64,000 bases of DNA from assembly GCA_012839385.1 (NCBI GenBank), contig DUNL01000072.1, forward strand, positions 1 to 64,000, given 5' to 3'. A program made the position numbers and the translations under genes. Origin of the DNA: Clostridiaceae bacterium. Its GTDB lineage: Bacteria; Bacillota; Clostridia; Saccharofermentanales; DTU023. The notes beneath the pieces were generated by a model. The model was not told the DNA's origin, made no database searches, and saw only the letters and a program-made list of their open reading frames with translations. Positions 42,130-52,230 of the stretch are shown one piece after another. How positions within the stretch are numbered: the stretch's first letter is position 1; each line of letters opens with the position of its first letter.

Positions 42130-43932
42130 ATGCGCTCCTTAATAAGAAGCTTTAGTCTAATTCTTTTACTACTGAGCCTTATTATTGGCCCGGTTCTAAT
42201 TACCGGCTGTGGCAGCATAACTAACCTCATCTCTACAGTCGACATCACCTCTATCGATAGTGAGATATTAATATTAATTGACGGAACACTGCAATTAACA
42301 GAAATCTATCAAGTCAGCTCTCCTCAAGAATCCTGGGGACTTAAACTGGTCAGGCCAAAGCTACGAACGGGTGAGGTTGAATTGTCCGCTATCGGCATCG
42401 CCGCCAGTGGCCTCAACCCAACACCTATCTACACCCAACTGGAGCAAGAAGTAAAGAGAAAGCTAAAGAATTCTCCCGCCGCCTATGAAAAGATACATTA
42501 TGAAGACCGTACCACTGTCCAGATGCACACCAATTTTGGTAAAGGAGAATGGCTGATAAAAGTCGAATGGATCTATACGGACGCCATAGTTCAAAATGCT
42601 GACAAAGCCTTATTATACGCGCCTCTCCTCTCTCTTGACACTAATTCCAGCCCTGATATTTTTACCGCTACTATGATTTTGCCGGAAAGAATAACCGGTG
42701 TAGGAGCCAACGCCGTCACTCAGACCTCCGCCAATATCACTGTCAACCGTCTGGAAAATAATCTTATTAAGCTACGAACAGAGGACCTGGAACCGGATGA
42801 TAAACTCTGGGTTCTACTCAGCACTGACGCGGATATTTTTACAGCCTTGGAGCCAGACCCCGCTGAAACTACTTATGAACAACAGTTCCAACAAGCCGGG
42901 CTCTCCGCTCAGAAGATGTTAAAGTTAAGACAGCGCGCTGAATTAATCCGCATGTTAATCCCGTATATTACACTGGTTAGCCTAATTCTAGCCTTAGCCT
43001 TTTATATTTATTACGAACGCGAAGGCTTTAGTAAAGCTGTCAGTCCCAACTTCGCCCTCTGGCCGTCCTCAGTAAAACCTTACAATTTCTCCATGCTCCT
43101 GAAACAGAATACACCGGGACGCATTTTGCTCAGTTCTATGCTCAGTCTTGTTAATCAAAAAGAGCTGTGGCTGGATGATTATGTCTTTACCTGGCCTCAT
43201 TCGGGTCGGGTTGACTTCTCCTCTTTAAGACCTTCGGAAACCTATCTGCTACACTGGCTCTTCCAAGACCTTGCCATAGGCGGGCCAGCTCTTTCAGCAG
43301 CCCAGTTACGACGAGCTGCTTCCGACTCCACAACCGCGAAAAGTTTTAAACAAAATTATCAAGAGTTCGAACAATTGATTTGTGACGAGTATCTGGAACT
43401 GGGCCTATATGATCAAGGCAAAACCAAATTCGGGCGCATACTGACTATTATTTTTACTGTAGTGTTAGCCATACTGGCCCCCATCTTATCACTGCTCGGC
43501 AAAACTTTTTACGGTTTTCTACTCTTATTACCCGCTGCCAGTTTCCTCTTTCTGTGTCTAGGTGTACGGCATTTAACCCAGGAAGGACAAGCCCGACTCA
43601 GAGAATGTCGTGAATACGCGAAAAATCTTGACAATATATCATTACTAGCTGAAGCGACAGATTCACAATATAGTTTGACTGAAACAGCAATTCTCGCCTT
43701 ACCGCGAGCAGTCGCTATAGATCGCGTTAATTTATTTTTCGACGGTCTCTATGAACTGTCCGATTACAACTTTGTTACCTGCGCTCACGCTTTACTCCAT
43801 ATCTATTTACGCACCCCCTTACCCAAGAAATTGTTAGTCAGTCCCCAAGAGAAAGAAAGACTGTGGCAAAAGTTGAATGATTTGCGAGAAATTCTATTAA
43901 GTTCAGCCACAATTATTACCTCCGGATTTTAA
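42130..43932 (+). CDS. Membrane protein, DUF2207-like
   Basis: N-terminal signal/lipobox-like LLSLIIGPVLITGCGS, long extracytoplasmic region, several TM segments; weak DUF2207-type resemblance. Confidence 0.5.
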   Translation: MRSLIRSFSLILLLLSLIIGPVLITGCGSITNLISTVDITSIDSEILILIDGTLQLTEIYQVSSPQESWGLKLVRPKLRTGEVELSAIGIAASGLNPTPIYTQLEQEVKRKLKNSPAAYEKIHYEDRTTVQMHTNFGKGEWLIKVEWIYTDAIVQNADKALLYAPLLSLDTNSSPDIFTATMILPERITGVGANAVTQTSANITVNRLENNLIKLRTEDLEPDDKLWVLLSTDADIFTALEPDPAETTYEQQFQQAGLSAQKMLKLRQRAELIRMLIPYITLVSLILALAFYIYYEREGFSKAVSPNFALWPSSVKPYNFSMLLKQNTPGRILLSSMLSLVNQKELWLDDYVFTWPHSGRVDFSSLRPSETYLLHWLFQDLAIGGPALSAAQLRRAASDSTTAKSFKQNYQEFEQLICDEYLELGLYDQGKTKFGRILTIIFTVVLAILAPILSLLGKTFYGFLLLLPAASFLFLCLGVRHLTQEGQARLRECREYAKNLDNISLLAEATDSQYSLTETAILALPRAVAIDRVNLFFDGLYELSDYNFVTCAHALLHIYLRTPLPKKLLVSPQEKERLWQKLNDLREILLSSATIITSGF

Positions 43933-44029
43933 CAAAAACTAAGAAGAAAAGATCTATTAACTTGACCAAAGACCGCTATAGCTAAATCTAATCGCGCGCC
44001 GGCATCGCTACTACATTTTTACTCTCTAA

Positions 44030-44266
44030 TTAACTTCCCTCGCACCACCAGACATTGTGCCACTCATCAAAATAGATGGGAATACGCCGCGCTGCGATCC
44101 GGCAAGTATAACGTATAGCGGAACCCCCGAACTTAGATGCGGCACGGCGCACATCTAATATTTTATCTATTGTAAATCTTCTGCCCTCACCATCTATCAC
44201 TTGTAGAGGTCGTATCTTACCACCGTCAAATCTAGCTACTACGGTGAGCGCTACGCGGTCACTCAA
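44030..44266 (-). CDS. Small conserved protein of unknown function co-transcribed with Y-family polymerase
   Basis: MSDRVALTVVARFDGGKIRPLQVIDGEGRRFTIDKILDVRRAASKFGGSAIRYTCRIAARRIPIYFDEWHNVWW; abuts the polymerase stop. Confidence 0.7.
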   Translation of the reverse strand: MSDRVALTVVARFDGGKIRPLQVIDGEGRRFTIDKILDVRRAASKFGGSAIRYTCRIAARRIPIYFDEWHNVWWCEGS

Positions 44267-45556
44267 TTACACTACCTCCTTATAGATTTTGCCGGGTTTT
44301 AGATAAGAAGCGCCAACACTACCGGGTAAAGTACATTCAGGTAAATCAACCTGTGAGTAGGATTTGAGCCCGGCTAAAGCCCGATCGGCAAGCAATACGC
44401 CCCTCAATATAGACTCATCTCCATAACGCGATCGTAAACTATCTACGGTACGCTCCAACTTCAACCAGCGCTCCTCCCGCTGAATGTCAGGAAGATAAGA
44501 GAGTTGTTGCCCGCATTCAGACCGGCACAAATCTGTACCTCTGACTCCCAGCGAACGTAGAGGACGACCATGGTAATTATCCTTCCGGTATAGAGACATA
44601 GCCTCCTGTAAAATTTTCACCGAGCATTGCGTAGGACGTGTCAATTTGCTCTGACGCTCCCAAGAAAAAAGATCCCTGTCACGCAATGATATCTGCACAG
44701 TTGAACAGTAGAGTTTCTGCTCACGTAAACGAGCCGCTACTTCATCGGCCAGTCGCGTAAAAACTAGCTTTACTTCAGCATCTGTATGCAGATTCCTGAT
44801 CGCTGTCATGCTGTTGCCAACAGATTTTACAGGCGGATAAGTCCCTACTTCAGACACCGGATCCTGATTAAGACCCATGGCAGATTGCCAGAGCGTTAGA
44901 CCCCGTTTACCTAATCGTAATTGCAAAAAATCTGAACCCAGACGTACAAGATCACCAATGGTAAAAACATTCATCCCGGCTAATTTACGTTCGGTTTGTC
45001 TGCCCACGAACAGTAAGGAACGTACCGGCAAAGGCCAGACCAGGTCTTGAAAATTATCAGCCCTAATTTCACAAATTGCGTCCGGTTTCTTCAGATCGCT
45101 TCCCAATTTAGCAAAGATCTTATTAAAACTAATACCGATGGAAACAGTTAGTCCTATTTCACTCTTAACGCGTTGGCGTAGTTCCTCCGCGATAGTAACC
45201 CCGTCCCGCTTATGACCGGTCACATCCAGCCAGCACTCATCAATACCATATGACTCTATATAAGGAGTATAATCTTTATATATATCACGCACTAGTTGCG
45301 AATAACGTATATATAATCTTCCCCGCGGGGGTACAAGCTTCAATTCAGGACATTTACTCAGCGCTTGCCAAACCGCTTCACCTGTCGTCACCCCCATTTG
45401 CTTAGCCGGTTCATTCTTGGCCAAAATTATACCCTGACGTTTGGCGGGGTCACCACAAACTGCCAGCGGCACATTTTTCAACTCCGGTCTATAGAGACAC
45501 TCCACATTAGCATAGAACGCATTAAGATCAGAATGTAAAATCACTCGCACTGACAA
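44267..45556 (-). CDS. dinB: Y-family DNA polymerase (DNA polymerase IV / DinB-like)
   Basis: VILHSDLNAFYANVECLYRPEL, YIESYGIDECWLDVTG, TVSIGISFNKIFAKLGSDLKKPD. Confidence 0.92.
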   Translation of the reverse strand: MSVRVILHSDLNAFYANVECLYRPELKNVPLAVCGDPAKRQGIILAKNEPAKQMGVTTGEAVWQALSKCPELKLVPPRGRLYIRYSQLVRDIYKDYTPYIESYGIDECWLDVTGHKRDGVTIAEELRQRVKSEIGLTVSIGISFNKIFAKLGSDLKKPDAICEIRADNFQDLVWPLPVRSLLFVGRQTERKLAGMNVFTIGDLVRLGSDFLQLRLGKRGLTLWQSAMGLNQDPVSEVGTYPPVKSVGNSMTAIRNLHTDAEVKLVFTRLADEVAARLREQKLYCSTVQISLRDRDLFSWERQSKLTRPTQCSVKILQEAMSLYRKDNYHGRPLRSLGVRGTDLCRSECGQQLSYLPDIQREERWLKLERTVDSLRSRYGDESILRGVLLADRALAGLKSYSQVDLPECTLPGSVGASYLKPGKIYKEVV

Positions 45557-45586
45557 ACTCCTCCTACGATTAACTGACGAGTTTGC

Positions 45587-45598
45587 GAACTTATGTTC
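45587..45598. promoter_or_regulatory. LexA/SOS box 1
   Basis: GAACTTATGTTC, perfect GAAC-N4-GTTC, downstream of the -10. Confidence 0.9.
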
Positions 45599-45607
45599 TC
45601 ATGGATG

Positions 45608-45636
45608 ATTATATGAAGGAACGTTTGTTCTGTCAA
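45608..45636 (-). promoter_or_regulatory. Consensus promoter of the polymerase operon
   Basis: Minus strand TTGACA (45631-45636)-17 bp-TATAAT (45608-45613), both hexamers perfect. Confidence 0.9.
45619..45630. promoter_or_regulatory. LexA/SOS box 2
   Basis: GAACGTTTGTTC, perfect GAAC-N4-GTTC inside the -35/-10 spacer. Confidence 0.9.
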
Positions 45637-45665
45637 GTTAGTTCGATAAAATTATCAAGGATAAA

Positions 45666-46160
45666 TTATAAAGAAGCAGGATATCGAGCAGAGGCAAGAC
45701 ATAAAACCTGGATACCTTCACCCCGCCCGAAGGAGGTGAGCCCCTCGCCACTGGTAGCAGTTATGGCAACGGCTGTCAACGGCAATTTAACCAGTTTCGC
45801 TATTTCAGCCCGCATGGCTGGAATATGGGGATAAAGTACAGGTCTTTTCGCCTCTACGGTAAAAGATAGATGCAAGAGCTCTATATCACGCAAAGTCTCC
45901 AAGGCTCCGCGCACATACTCTTTACTGTCAATGATGCCGGCTTGGCAAAGCTTGTCAGTTAAAGGGCCCAGAATAATTTCAGCGCTTAGACCGCTAATAG
46001 CGTTGACCAAGGCATGCAAAATCACGTCCGCGTCACTGTTGCCGGATAGCCCCACCTCATCCGGAATTTTGATTCCGCCCAACAGCAAAGGCCGTTCAGG
46101 ACAGTCCGAGAAACGGTGGCTATCCTGCCCTATAGCTTGAATATAAATATAATCGTCCAT
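45666..46160 (-). CDS. Divergent IspF-like protein (2-C-methyl-D-erythritol 2,4-cyclodiphosphate synthase family)
   Basis: IGQDSHRF, RPLLLGGIKIP, SDADVILHAL, HIPAMRAEIAKL, GRGEGIQ map along IspF, but several catalytic motifs differ. Confidence 0.75.
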   Translation of the reverse strand: MDDYIYIQAIGQDSHRFSDCPERPLLLGGIKIPDEVGLSGNSDADVILHALVNAISGLSAEIILGPLTDKLCQAGIIDSKEYVRGALETLRDIELLHLSFTVEAKRPVLYPHIPAMRAEIAKLVKLPLTAVAITATSGEGLTSFGRGEGIQVLCLASARYPASL

Positions 46161-46175
46161 AAAAAGTATATCCTC

Positions 46176-46781
46176 TCACAGCTTGGCGCAGCGAATAATC
46201 CAAAAACCACTTTTCTTCTTTATGACCTCAACCTGATCGCAATAACTAGCAAGTTCAGAGACAGTTGAAGCCGCCCCTTGCTTCTTGCGATTAACTATAT
46301 ACAACCTTCCCCCCGGACTAAGAGATTCGTAACTTTCACGCAATAGCCTATACACTGTTTTCTTACCCGCACGAATCGGTGGATTATGGAGAATGATATC
46401 AAAGCTTCCGGCTATCTTCTCCAATCCATCCGATTCAATAATTATGACGTCAGATAGCCCATTACTTTCCAGGTTAGATCGTGCCAGCTCCAAAGCCCTG
46501 CGATTTACATCCGAAGCCAAAACTACCAGCCGGGGACGCAATTTTCTGAAGACAACAGCCACCGCTCCATATCCACAGCCCAGATCCAGAAATCGTCCCC
46601 TTATGTCTATGGGTTCCAGAAACAGCACCGTCTCAATGAGAAGCTTTGTACCGTAGTCGATGGCCTGTTTGGAAAAAACACTGCTATCGGTCCGAAATCT
46701 AAAATTAACCCCCTCAAACTCCGCGACAAAGTCGCGATAGCGGTGTTCTGATTCAGGACTTTGGTCAAAATAATGCGACAT
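46176..46781 (-). CDS. Class I SAM methyltransferase (RsmC-like)
   Basis: MSHYFDQSPESEHRYRDFVAEF, FLDLGCGYGAVAVVFRK, DIILHNPPIRAGKKTVYRLL (NPPI motif). Confidence 0.88.
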   Translation of the reverse strand: MSHYFDQSPESEHRYRDFVAEFEGVNFRFRTDSSVFSKQAIDYGTKLLIETVLFLEPIDIRGRFLDLGCGYGAVAVVFRKLRPRLVVLASDVNRRALELARSNLESNGLSDVIIIESDGLEKIAGSFDIILHNPPIRAGKKTVYRLLRESYESLSPGGRLYIVNRKKQGAASTVSELASYCDQVEVIKKKSGFWIIRCAKL

Positions 46782-46854
46782 AGTCAGTTTAAATTATAGT
46801 ACTTCCTCTCGTAGAATACATAACTACTGATCGTTTGGTTGATACGATCTTTGC

Positions 46855-48276
46855 TTAGGAAAAGAGATTTACCAAGGTCTTGACATGGATACCTGTGGCC
46901 CCTGCCGGTAGATAATGTTGTGGTTTATCGATAAAAGCAGTTCCCGCAATATCAAGATGTACCCAAGGTTTATCGTCATACAGGAACGCCTCAATAAACT
47001 GCCCTGCTGAAATAGTACCGCCCAAGCGCCCGCCGGAATTTTTGATATCGGCAATCTTAGACTCATTGCGCTTGGCGAAATCCTTATCGTTAGGGAGCTC
47101 CCAGACGCGCTCACCGGCAGCTTCAGCCGCCGCTTTAACCCCAGCTAGAAAAGCGGCGTTATTAGTAATCGCGGCGGAATATTCTTCACCCAAAGCGATC
47201 AGACAAGCGCCGGTCAAAGTGGCCAAATCAATCACGCGGTCACAATTGAGATGCTTACTGGCATAGTAGACTGCGTCTGCCAAGGTCAGACGACCTTCAG
47301 CATCAGTATTGTCTATCTCAATTGTCTTACCGGACAAAGACCGGATTACATCTCCTGGCTTATAAGCCCCCCCGGAAATTAGGTTTTCACAGGCAGCTAT
47401 GACACCGGTTACGTTAGCCTTTACTTTCATCTTGCCCAGAACAAGCATCATACCAATAACAGTACCGGCGCCACCCATATCGCTATACATTGTCCGCATG
47501 CTGTCAGAAGGTTTTAGTGAATAACCGCCCGCGTCGTAAGTCAAACCTTTACCTACTACACCGGTACATTCAGCGGAATCAGGATCCCCTTTGTATTCCA
47601 TGACAATCAGACGTGGACGCTTCGCGGAGCCCAGACTGACATTCAAGAAAGCGTGAAGTCCTATTTCGCGGATTTCATCCTCCTCATAGACAGTAACCTT
47701 GATGCCTAACGGTTCCAAGGCCTCTTTTGCCTTCAGAGCCAAAGTCTCCGGATAAATAACACAGGATGGTTCATTGACAAGATCTCTAGCTAGAAATATT
47801 CCGGCTATCAATTTTTCAGCACGGCTGATGCCATCATTAATTACAGAAACTTCCTCAGTCGGGAAAGTAAGATTAACGGTAAGTTCAGGGCTCGCCTTTT
47901 TTTCAGTCTTATATTTATCAAAGCGATAGGAGGACTGCAATAATCCTTCCGCGACGGCCTCTATAACCTTGCCGTTAGAAAGTCCCGTAAATACCGTCAA
48001 CTCGATCTCAACCTCCGGCAGACGATATTTGTCCAGTTCACGACCCGCGGAAAAGAAGGCTTCTCTAAGCTGATCATATCCCAGATTTTCAGCCTGACCG
48101 AGCCCTATCAACAAATGACCCTCCCCTGACAAAGAGGGAAAAAAGAATACTTCCCCTAACTTGCCTTGGAAATCAACCTTATCATTAGCATATTGCCTAC
48201 AGTCGGTAATATCTACCTGACCTTGAAAAACCAATTCCGTAGTTACTCCGCCACTACCGTTAACAATAAATTTCAT
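46855..48276 (-). CDS. pepA: Leucyl aminopeptidase, M17 family
   Basis: VVGKGLTYDAGGYSLKPSDSMRTMYSDMGGAG, SGKTIEIDNTDAEGRLTLADA. Confidence 0.93.
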   Translation of the reverse strand: MKFIVNGSGGVTTELVFQGQVDITDCRQYANDKVDFQGKLGEVFFFPSLSGEGHLLIGLGQAENLGYDQLREAFFSAGRELDKYRLPEVEIELTVFTGLSNGKVIEAVAEGLLQSSYRFDKYKTEKKASPELTVNLTFPTEEVSVINDGISRAEKLIAGIFLARDLVNEPSCVIYPETLALKAKEALEPLGIKVTVYEEDEIREIGLHAFLNVSLGSAKRPRLIVMEYKGDPDSAECTGVVGKGLTYDAGGYSLKPSDSMRTMYSDMGGAGTVIGMMLVLGKMKVKANVTGVIAACENLISGGAYKPGDVIRSLSGKTIEIDNTDAEGRLTLADAVYYASKHLNCDRVIDLATLTGACLIALGEEYSAAITNNAAFLAGVKAAAEAAGERVWELPNDKDFAKRNESKIADIKNSGGRLGGTISAGQFIEAFLYDDKPWVHLDIAGTAFIDKPQHYLPAGATGIHVKTLVNLFS

Positions 48277-48466
48277 CCTAATATCTCCTAAATTTTAGAT
48301 TAAATAATCCACATTATTGTAACAGAGATAAAACTATATGCGAATCTCCTGCTACAGTGTCTAGCACCATATTTTCATAACTCGTTCATCTCCGCGCAAG
48401 TATACTCGCGCTTAAATGAAAACGCGCTATGAATATAAAGCCGTTTCGCGATAGAGAGCAAATTTT

Positions 48467-49018
48467 CTAGCTACTCTCTTTATTAAACCGACCGGTGCGT
48501 TGTAAAGCCAAAAGCAACGGTAAACCAAGAAGAAAAATAACTAGGGACTGGGTAAGGGCTATTGAACCAATCGCGCCAAGTAAAGTGGGAACTGTAACCT
48601 GATCCAATAACAGATAAGGTAAATACGTACCTACAATCAGAGCGTTAACTATGATAGGCGGCACTAAAGGCACCAGGCGTCTAAGACTAATTCGCGACTC
48701 CGCTTTATCTTTCGTTAAACGCCAGGGTGTACCCCAGCGATAGCTGAGCCAGGCAGCCAGCAAAGTCGCGAGACTGCCACCAATAATATCAACCAGGCCC
48801 AAACTATGTGGATTAAGCAGATTAACTAAAAAGCAACCGACAAAAACACCCGGTACAGCCGCAAAATTTAAGATAGGAAGTACAGTCAATATCTCGGCCA
48901 AGCGAAATTGAATAATGCCGTAAGAGAACTGAGCGAAAGGCAAGGTTAAAAGCATATATAAAGCTGCGATGATCCCGGCCAGTGTCAGATCTTTTATGCC
49001 AAATTTATCTGTCTTCAT
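48467..49018 (-). CDS. QueT-family (queuosine precursor) transporter
   Basis: LTLAGIIAALYMLLTLPFAQFSYGIIQFRLAEILTVLPIL, multi-TM, QueT/DUF988 pattern. Confidence 0.8.
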   Translation of the reverse strand: MKTDKFGIKDLTLAGIIAALYMLLTLPFAQFSYGIIQFRLAEILTVLPILNFAAVPGVFVGCFLVNLLNPHSLGLVDIIGGSLATLLAAWLSYRWGTPWRLTKDKAESRISLRRLVPLVPPIIVNALIVGTYLPYLLLDQVTVPTLLGAIGSIALTQSLVIFLLGLPLLLALQRTGRFNKESS

Positions 49019-49027
49019 CTATTAACA

Positions 49028-52000
49028 TCAGACTCTTTCAACCAGCAAAGTGACAGCATGACCGTTGATATCCCAACTGGTTCCGGCGCGATCCTCTAAA
49101 GGTAAAATTTCTACCGCCAAAACATCAGTGCAAATCTCTGCTTTATGCGAAGAGAAAACAGCGGCAATTTCATCATCCGCGGCAAAATATAATTTAATTC
49201 TGTCCAGAACCTCAAAGCCTGCCTCTTTACGCATATTCTGCACTTTGCTTACCAGCTCACGCATCAGACCTTCTTCAATCAGCTCCGCTGTTAAGTCAGT
49301 CGCCAGGGCAACTGTTAGATTAGCTGAAGACTCTGTAGCATAGCCTTCAGCGGCATGTTCTTCAATCAACAGGTCGTCTTGGCTTAGCTCATAATCAGTA
49401 CCGTTAATCTCCAGAGTAATATAACCCTGATCATTTAATGTAGCCATTGTTTCACGACCGGGGAGTTCCGCGAGCATAGCTTGGGCGGCGGGAATGTCTT
49501 TGCCCATGCGCTTACCTAAAGTTCTCAATTGCGGCTTAAAGCTGTAGTCAATTAACTCTGTAGCTTCATCCAACCAATTCAGCTCCTTAATATTAAGTTC
49601 ATCCAACACCAGCTCAACATATTCCGGGCTCAAAACATCATCAGTCACAACCAGAATCTCACTTAAAGGCTGACGGTTCTTGATACCAGAGGCATTTCTA
49701 GCCGCGCGCCCCAGAACAACAATATCAAAGACCAGTTTCATTTGTCGCTCCAGATCCTCATCTATCAGTTCCTGATTATAGGTTGGGAAAGCGGCTAAAT
49801 GTACACTTTCAGCAGAATTATCTACTCTTTTCCCCACTAAATTCTGATAGATCGTCTCGGTCATAAAGGGCACAAAAGGAGCAGCCAGCAAAGTCACATT
49901 AACTAGCACTGTATACAATGTGAGATAGGCATTGACCTTATCTTGAGGCATATCGGGTCCCCAGAACCGCTCACGGCTCCGTCTGACATACCAGTTAGAA
50001 AGCTCATCAGCAAAATCTTGTAGTGCTCTGGCGGCGTAGAGGATATCATATTTCTCCAATCTGGTATCTACTTCTTTAATTAATGTGTTGAGACGAGAAA
50101 GGATCCAGCGATCCATAACACAGAGCTTGTTATACTCAAGCTCGTATTTTTGAGGATCGAATTGATCGATATTGGCATAAAGCACATAGAAAGCATAGGT
50201 ATTCCAAATCGTACCCATAAAACGTCTCTTGCTCTCATTAACTACTTCCGCTGAAAATCTTGAAGGCAACCAAGGCTGGCTGTTAACATAAAAATACCAA
50301 CGGACGGCGTCAGCGCCTTCAGTTTTCAAAATATCCCAAGGGTCAACAACATTACCTTTGTGTTTAGACATCTTGATCCCGTGTCTATCCTGAACATGAC
50401 CCATCACAATACAATTCTTAAAAGTCTCCTGCCCAAAAAGCAAATTACTGATCGCATGAAGGGAATAGAACCAGCCGCGCGTCTGGTCTACAGCTTCAGA
50501 AATAAAATCGGCAGGATAAGTTTCATTAAATACATCTTGATTCTCAAAAGGATAATGATATTGAGCGAAAGGCATGGCACCTGAATCAAACCAGCAATCA
50601 ATTACTTCCGGTTCGCGCTTCATAAGGCTACCACATTCAGGACAGGCGAGATGAACCTCATCAATGTATGGCTTATGCAGCTCAATGTCTTCAGGACAAT
50701 CGTCAGCCAGTTCTCTAAGCTCAGCTATACTGCCAACTGCTAATTGATGCTTGCAATCCACACATGTCCAAATAGGCAAGGGAGTGCCCCAATAGCGTTC
50801 CCGACTCAACACCCAGTCAACCACGGCCTCAAGGAAGTGACCAAAACGCCCCTTTCCGATCGTGTCAGGAATCCAATTTATCTTATTATTAGTCTCAATC
50901 AACTGCTCGCGTAACTCAGTCATGCGAATAAACCAGTTCGTTCGGGCATAGTAGATCAGGGCTGTATCACAACGCCAGCAGAAAGGATAGCTGTGAACAA
51001 AATCCGTGCTGTAAAGCAAAGAGCCATCCGTTCGCAGCTTTTCAACAATCATAGGATCCGCGTCCTTGACAAAAATACCGGCAAAATCATCTACATCTTC
51101 CGGCAATGTACCATCTAAATTAACTAACTGTACAAAGGGCAGATCATATTTGCGGCCAAGTCTGGCATCATCCTCACCGAAGGCCGGAGCGGTATGTACA
51201 ATTCCTGTACCCTCAGTCAAAGTTACATAAGGGTCGGCTACCACATAAAAAGCCTCCTTGCCCTCCTCCGCGACCCACTTATTGGCATAAGGCAGAATAG
51301 GTAAATATTTCATGCCGACCAATTCACTACCGAGCATAGTCTCCACGATCTCCGCCTCCGCGCCGAAAGTAGACTCCGCTAAGGCCTGGGCACAATAATA
51401 ATAGACATCTCTCTCACTGCCATCCAGATCACGAGGTAATTTAAGCAAAACATAATACTCATCGGCGTTAACACACAGCGCCACATTGGAAGGTAAAGTC
51501 CAAGGAGTTGTGGTCCAGGCGGAAAAATAGGTGTTTTCTTTCCCCTCCACTTTGAAGCGAACATAGATTGAAGTTTCTTCAATCTCGCGATAGCCTTGCG
51601 CTACTTCATGACTGGAAAGAGATGTACCGCAACGCGGACAATAAGGGACAATTTTATGTCCTTTGTAGAGCATATCCTGATCCCATATTTTCTTCAGAGC
51701 CCACCAGATAGATTCAATATAATCATTCTCGTAAGTTACATAGGCATTATCCATATCAACCCAGAAACCAACGCGCTCTGAGAGCTCCTCCCATTCCGCC
51801 TTATAGGTCCAAACACTTTTTTTACATTCCTGGATAAAGGGCTCAATACCATAGGCCTCGATTTGCTCTTTACCGTTGATGCCTAGCTTTTTCTCTACTT
51901 CCAGCTCAACCGGAAGACCATGGGTATCCCAACCCGCTTTGCGCTGAACTCGGTAACCTTTCATAGTACGATAACGAGGAATCAAGTCCTTGATTACACG

Positions 52001-52183
52001 CGTTAAAACATGACCTATATGTGGCCTGCCGTTGGCTGTAGGCGGTCCTTCATAGAAAGAAAATTCCGGACATCCCTCCCTCTCCAACACCGATTTCTCA
52101 AAAATATTGTGCTCACGCCAGAAATCTAAAACGGCCTGTTCACTTTCTAGAAAATCAAGATTGCTGTTAACCTTATCGTACAT
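49028..52183 (-). CDS. ileS: Isoleucyl-tRNA synthetase
   Basis: EGPPTANGRPHIGHVLTR, WDTHGLPVELEVEKKLGI, KMSKHKGNVVDPWD. Confidence 0.96.
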   Translation of the reverse strand: MYDKVNSNLDFLESEQAVLDFWREHNIFEKSVLEREGCPEFSFYEGPPTANGRPHIGHVLTRVIKDLIPRYRTMKGYRVQRKAGWDTHGLPVELEVEKKLGINGKEQIEAYGIEPFIQECKKSVWTYKAEWEELSERVGFWVDMDNAYVTYENDYIESIWWALKKIWDQDMLYKGHKIVPYCPRCGTSLSSHEVAQGYREIEETSIYVRFKVEGKENTYFSAWTTTPWTLPSNVALCVNADEYYVLLKLPRDLDGSERDVYYYCAQALAESTFGAEAEIVETMLGSELVGMKYLPILPYANKWVAEEGKEAFYVVADPYVTLTEGTGIVHTAPAFGEDDARLGRKYDLPFVQLVNLDGTLPEDVDDFAGIFVKDADPMIVEKLRTDGSLLYSTDFVHSYPFCWRCDTALIYYARTNWFIRMTELREQLIETNNKINWIPDTIGKGRFGHFLEAVVDWVLSRERYWGTPLPIWTCVDCKHQLAVGSIAELRELADDCPEDIELHKPYIDEVHLACPECGSLMKREPEVIDCWFDSGAMPFAQYHYPFENQDVFNETYPADFISEAVDQTRGWFYSLHAISNLLFGQETFKNCIVMGHVQDRHGIKMSKHKGNVVDPWDILKTEGADAVRWYFYVNSQPWLPSRFSAEVVNESKRRFMGTIWNTYAFYVLYANIDQFDPQKYELEYNKLCVMDRWILSRLNTLIKEVDTRLEKYDILYAARALQDFADELSNWYVRRSRERFWGPDMPQDKVNAYLTLYTVLVNVTLLAAPFVPFMTETIYQNLVGKRVDNSAESVHLAAFPTYNQELIDEDLERQMKLVFDIVVLGRAARNASGIKNRQPLSEILVVTDDVLSPEYVELVLDELNIKELNWLDEATELIDYSFKPQLRTLGKRMGKDIPAAQAMLAELPGRETMATLNDQGYITLEINGTDYELSQDDLLIEEHAAEGYATESSANLTVALATDLTAELIEEGLMRELVSKVQNMRKEAGFEVLDRIKLYFAADDEIAAVFSSHKAEICTDVLAVEILPLEDRAGTSWDINGHAVTLLVERV

Positions 52184-52230
52184 TGTTCAGTCACCTCTTA
52201 TATATTCTGCTTATTTTAGCATGTTGGAAA

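Noticed and set aside
45583-45834. 83-aa plus-strand ORF over the LexA boxes
   Set aside because: Overlaps the promoter/operator region and the 3' end of the IspF-like gene; no support.
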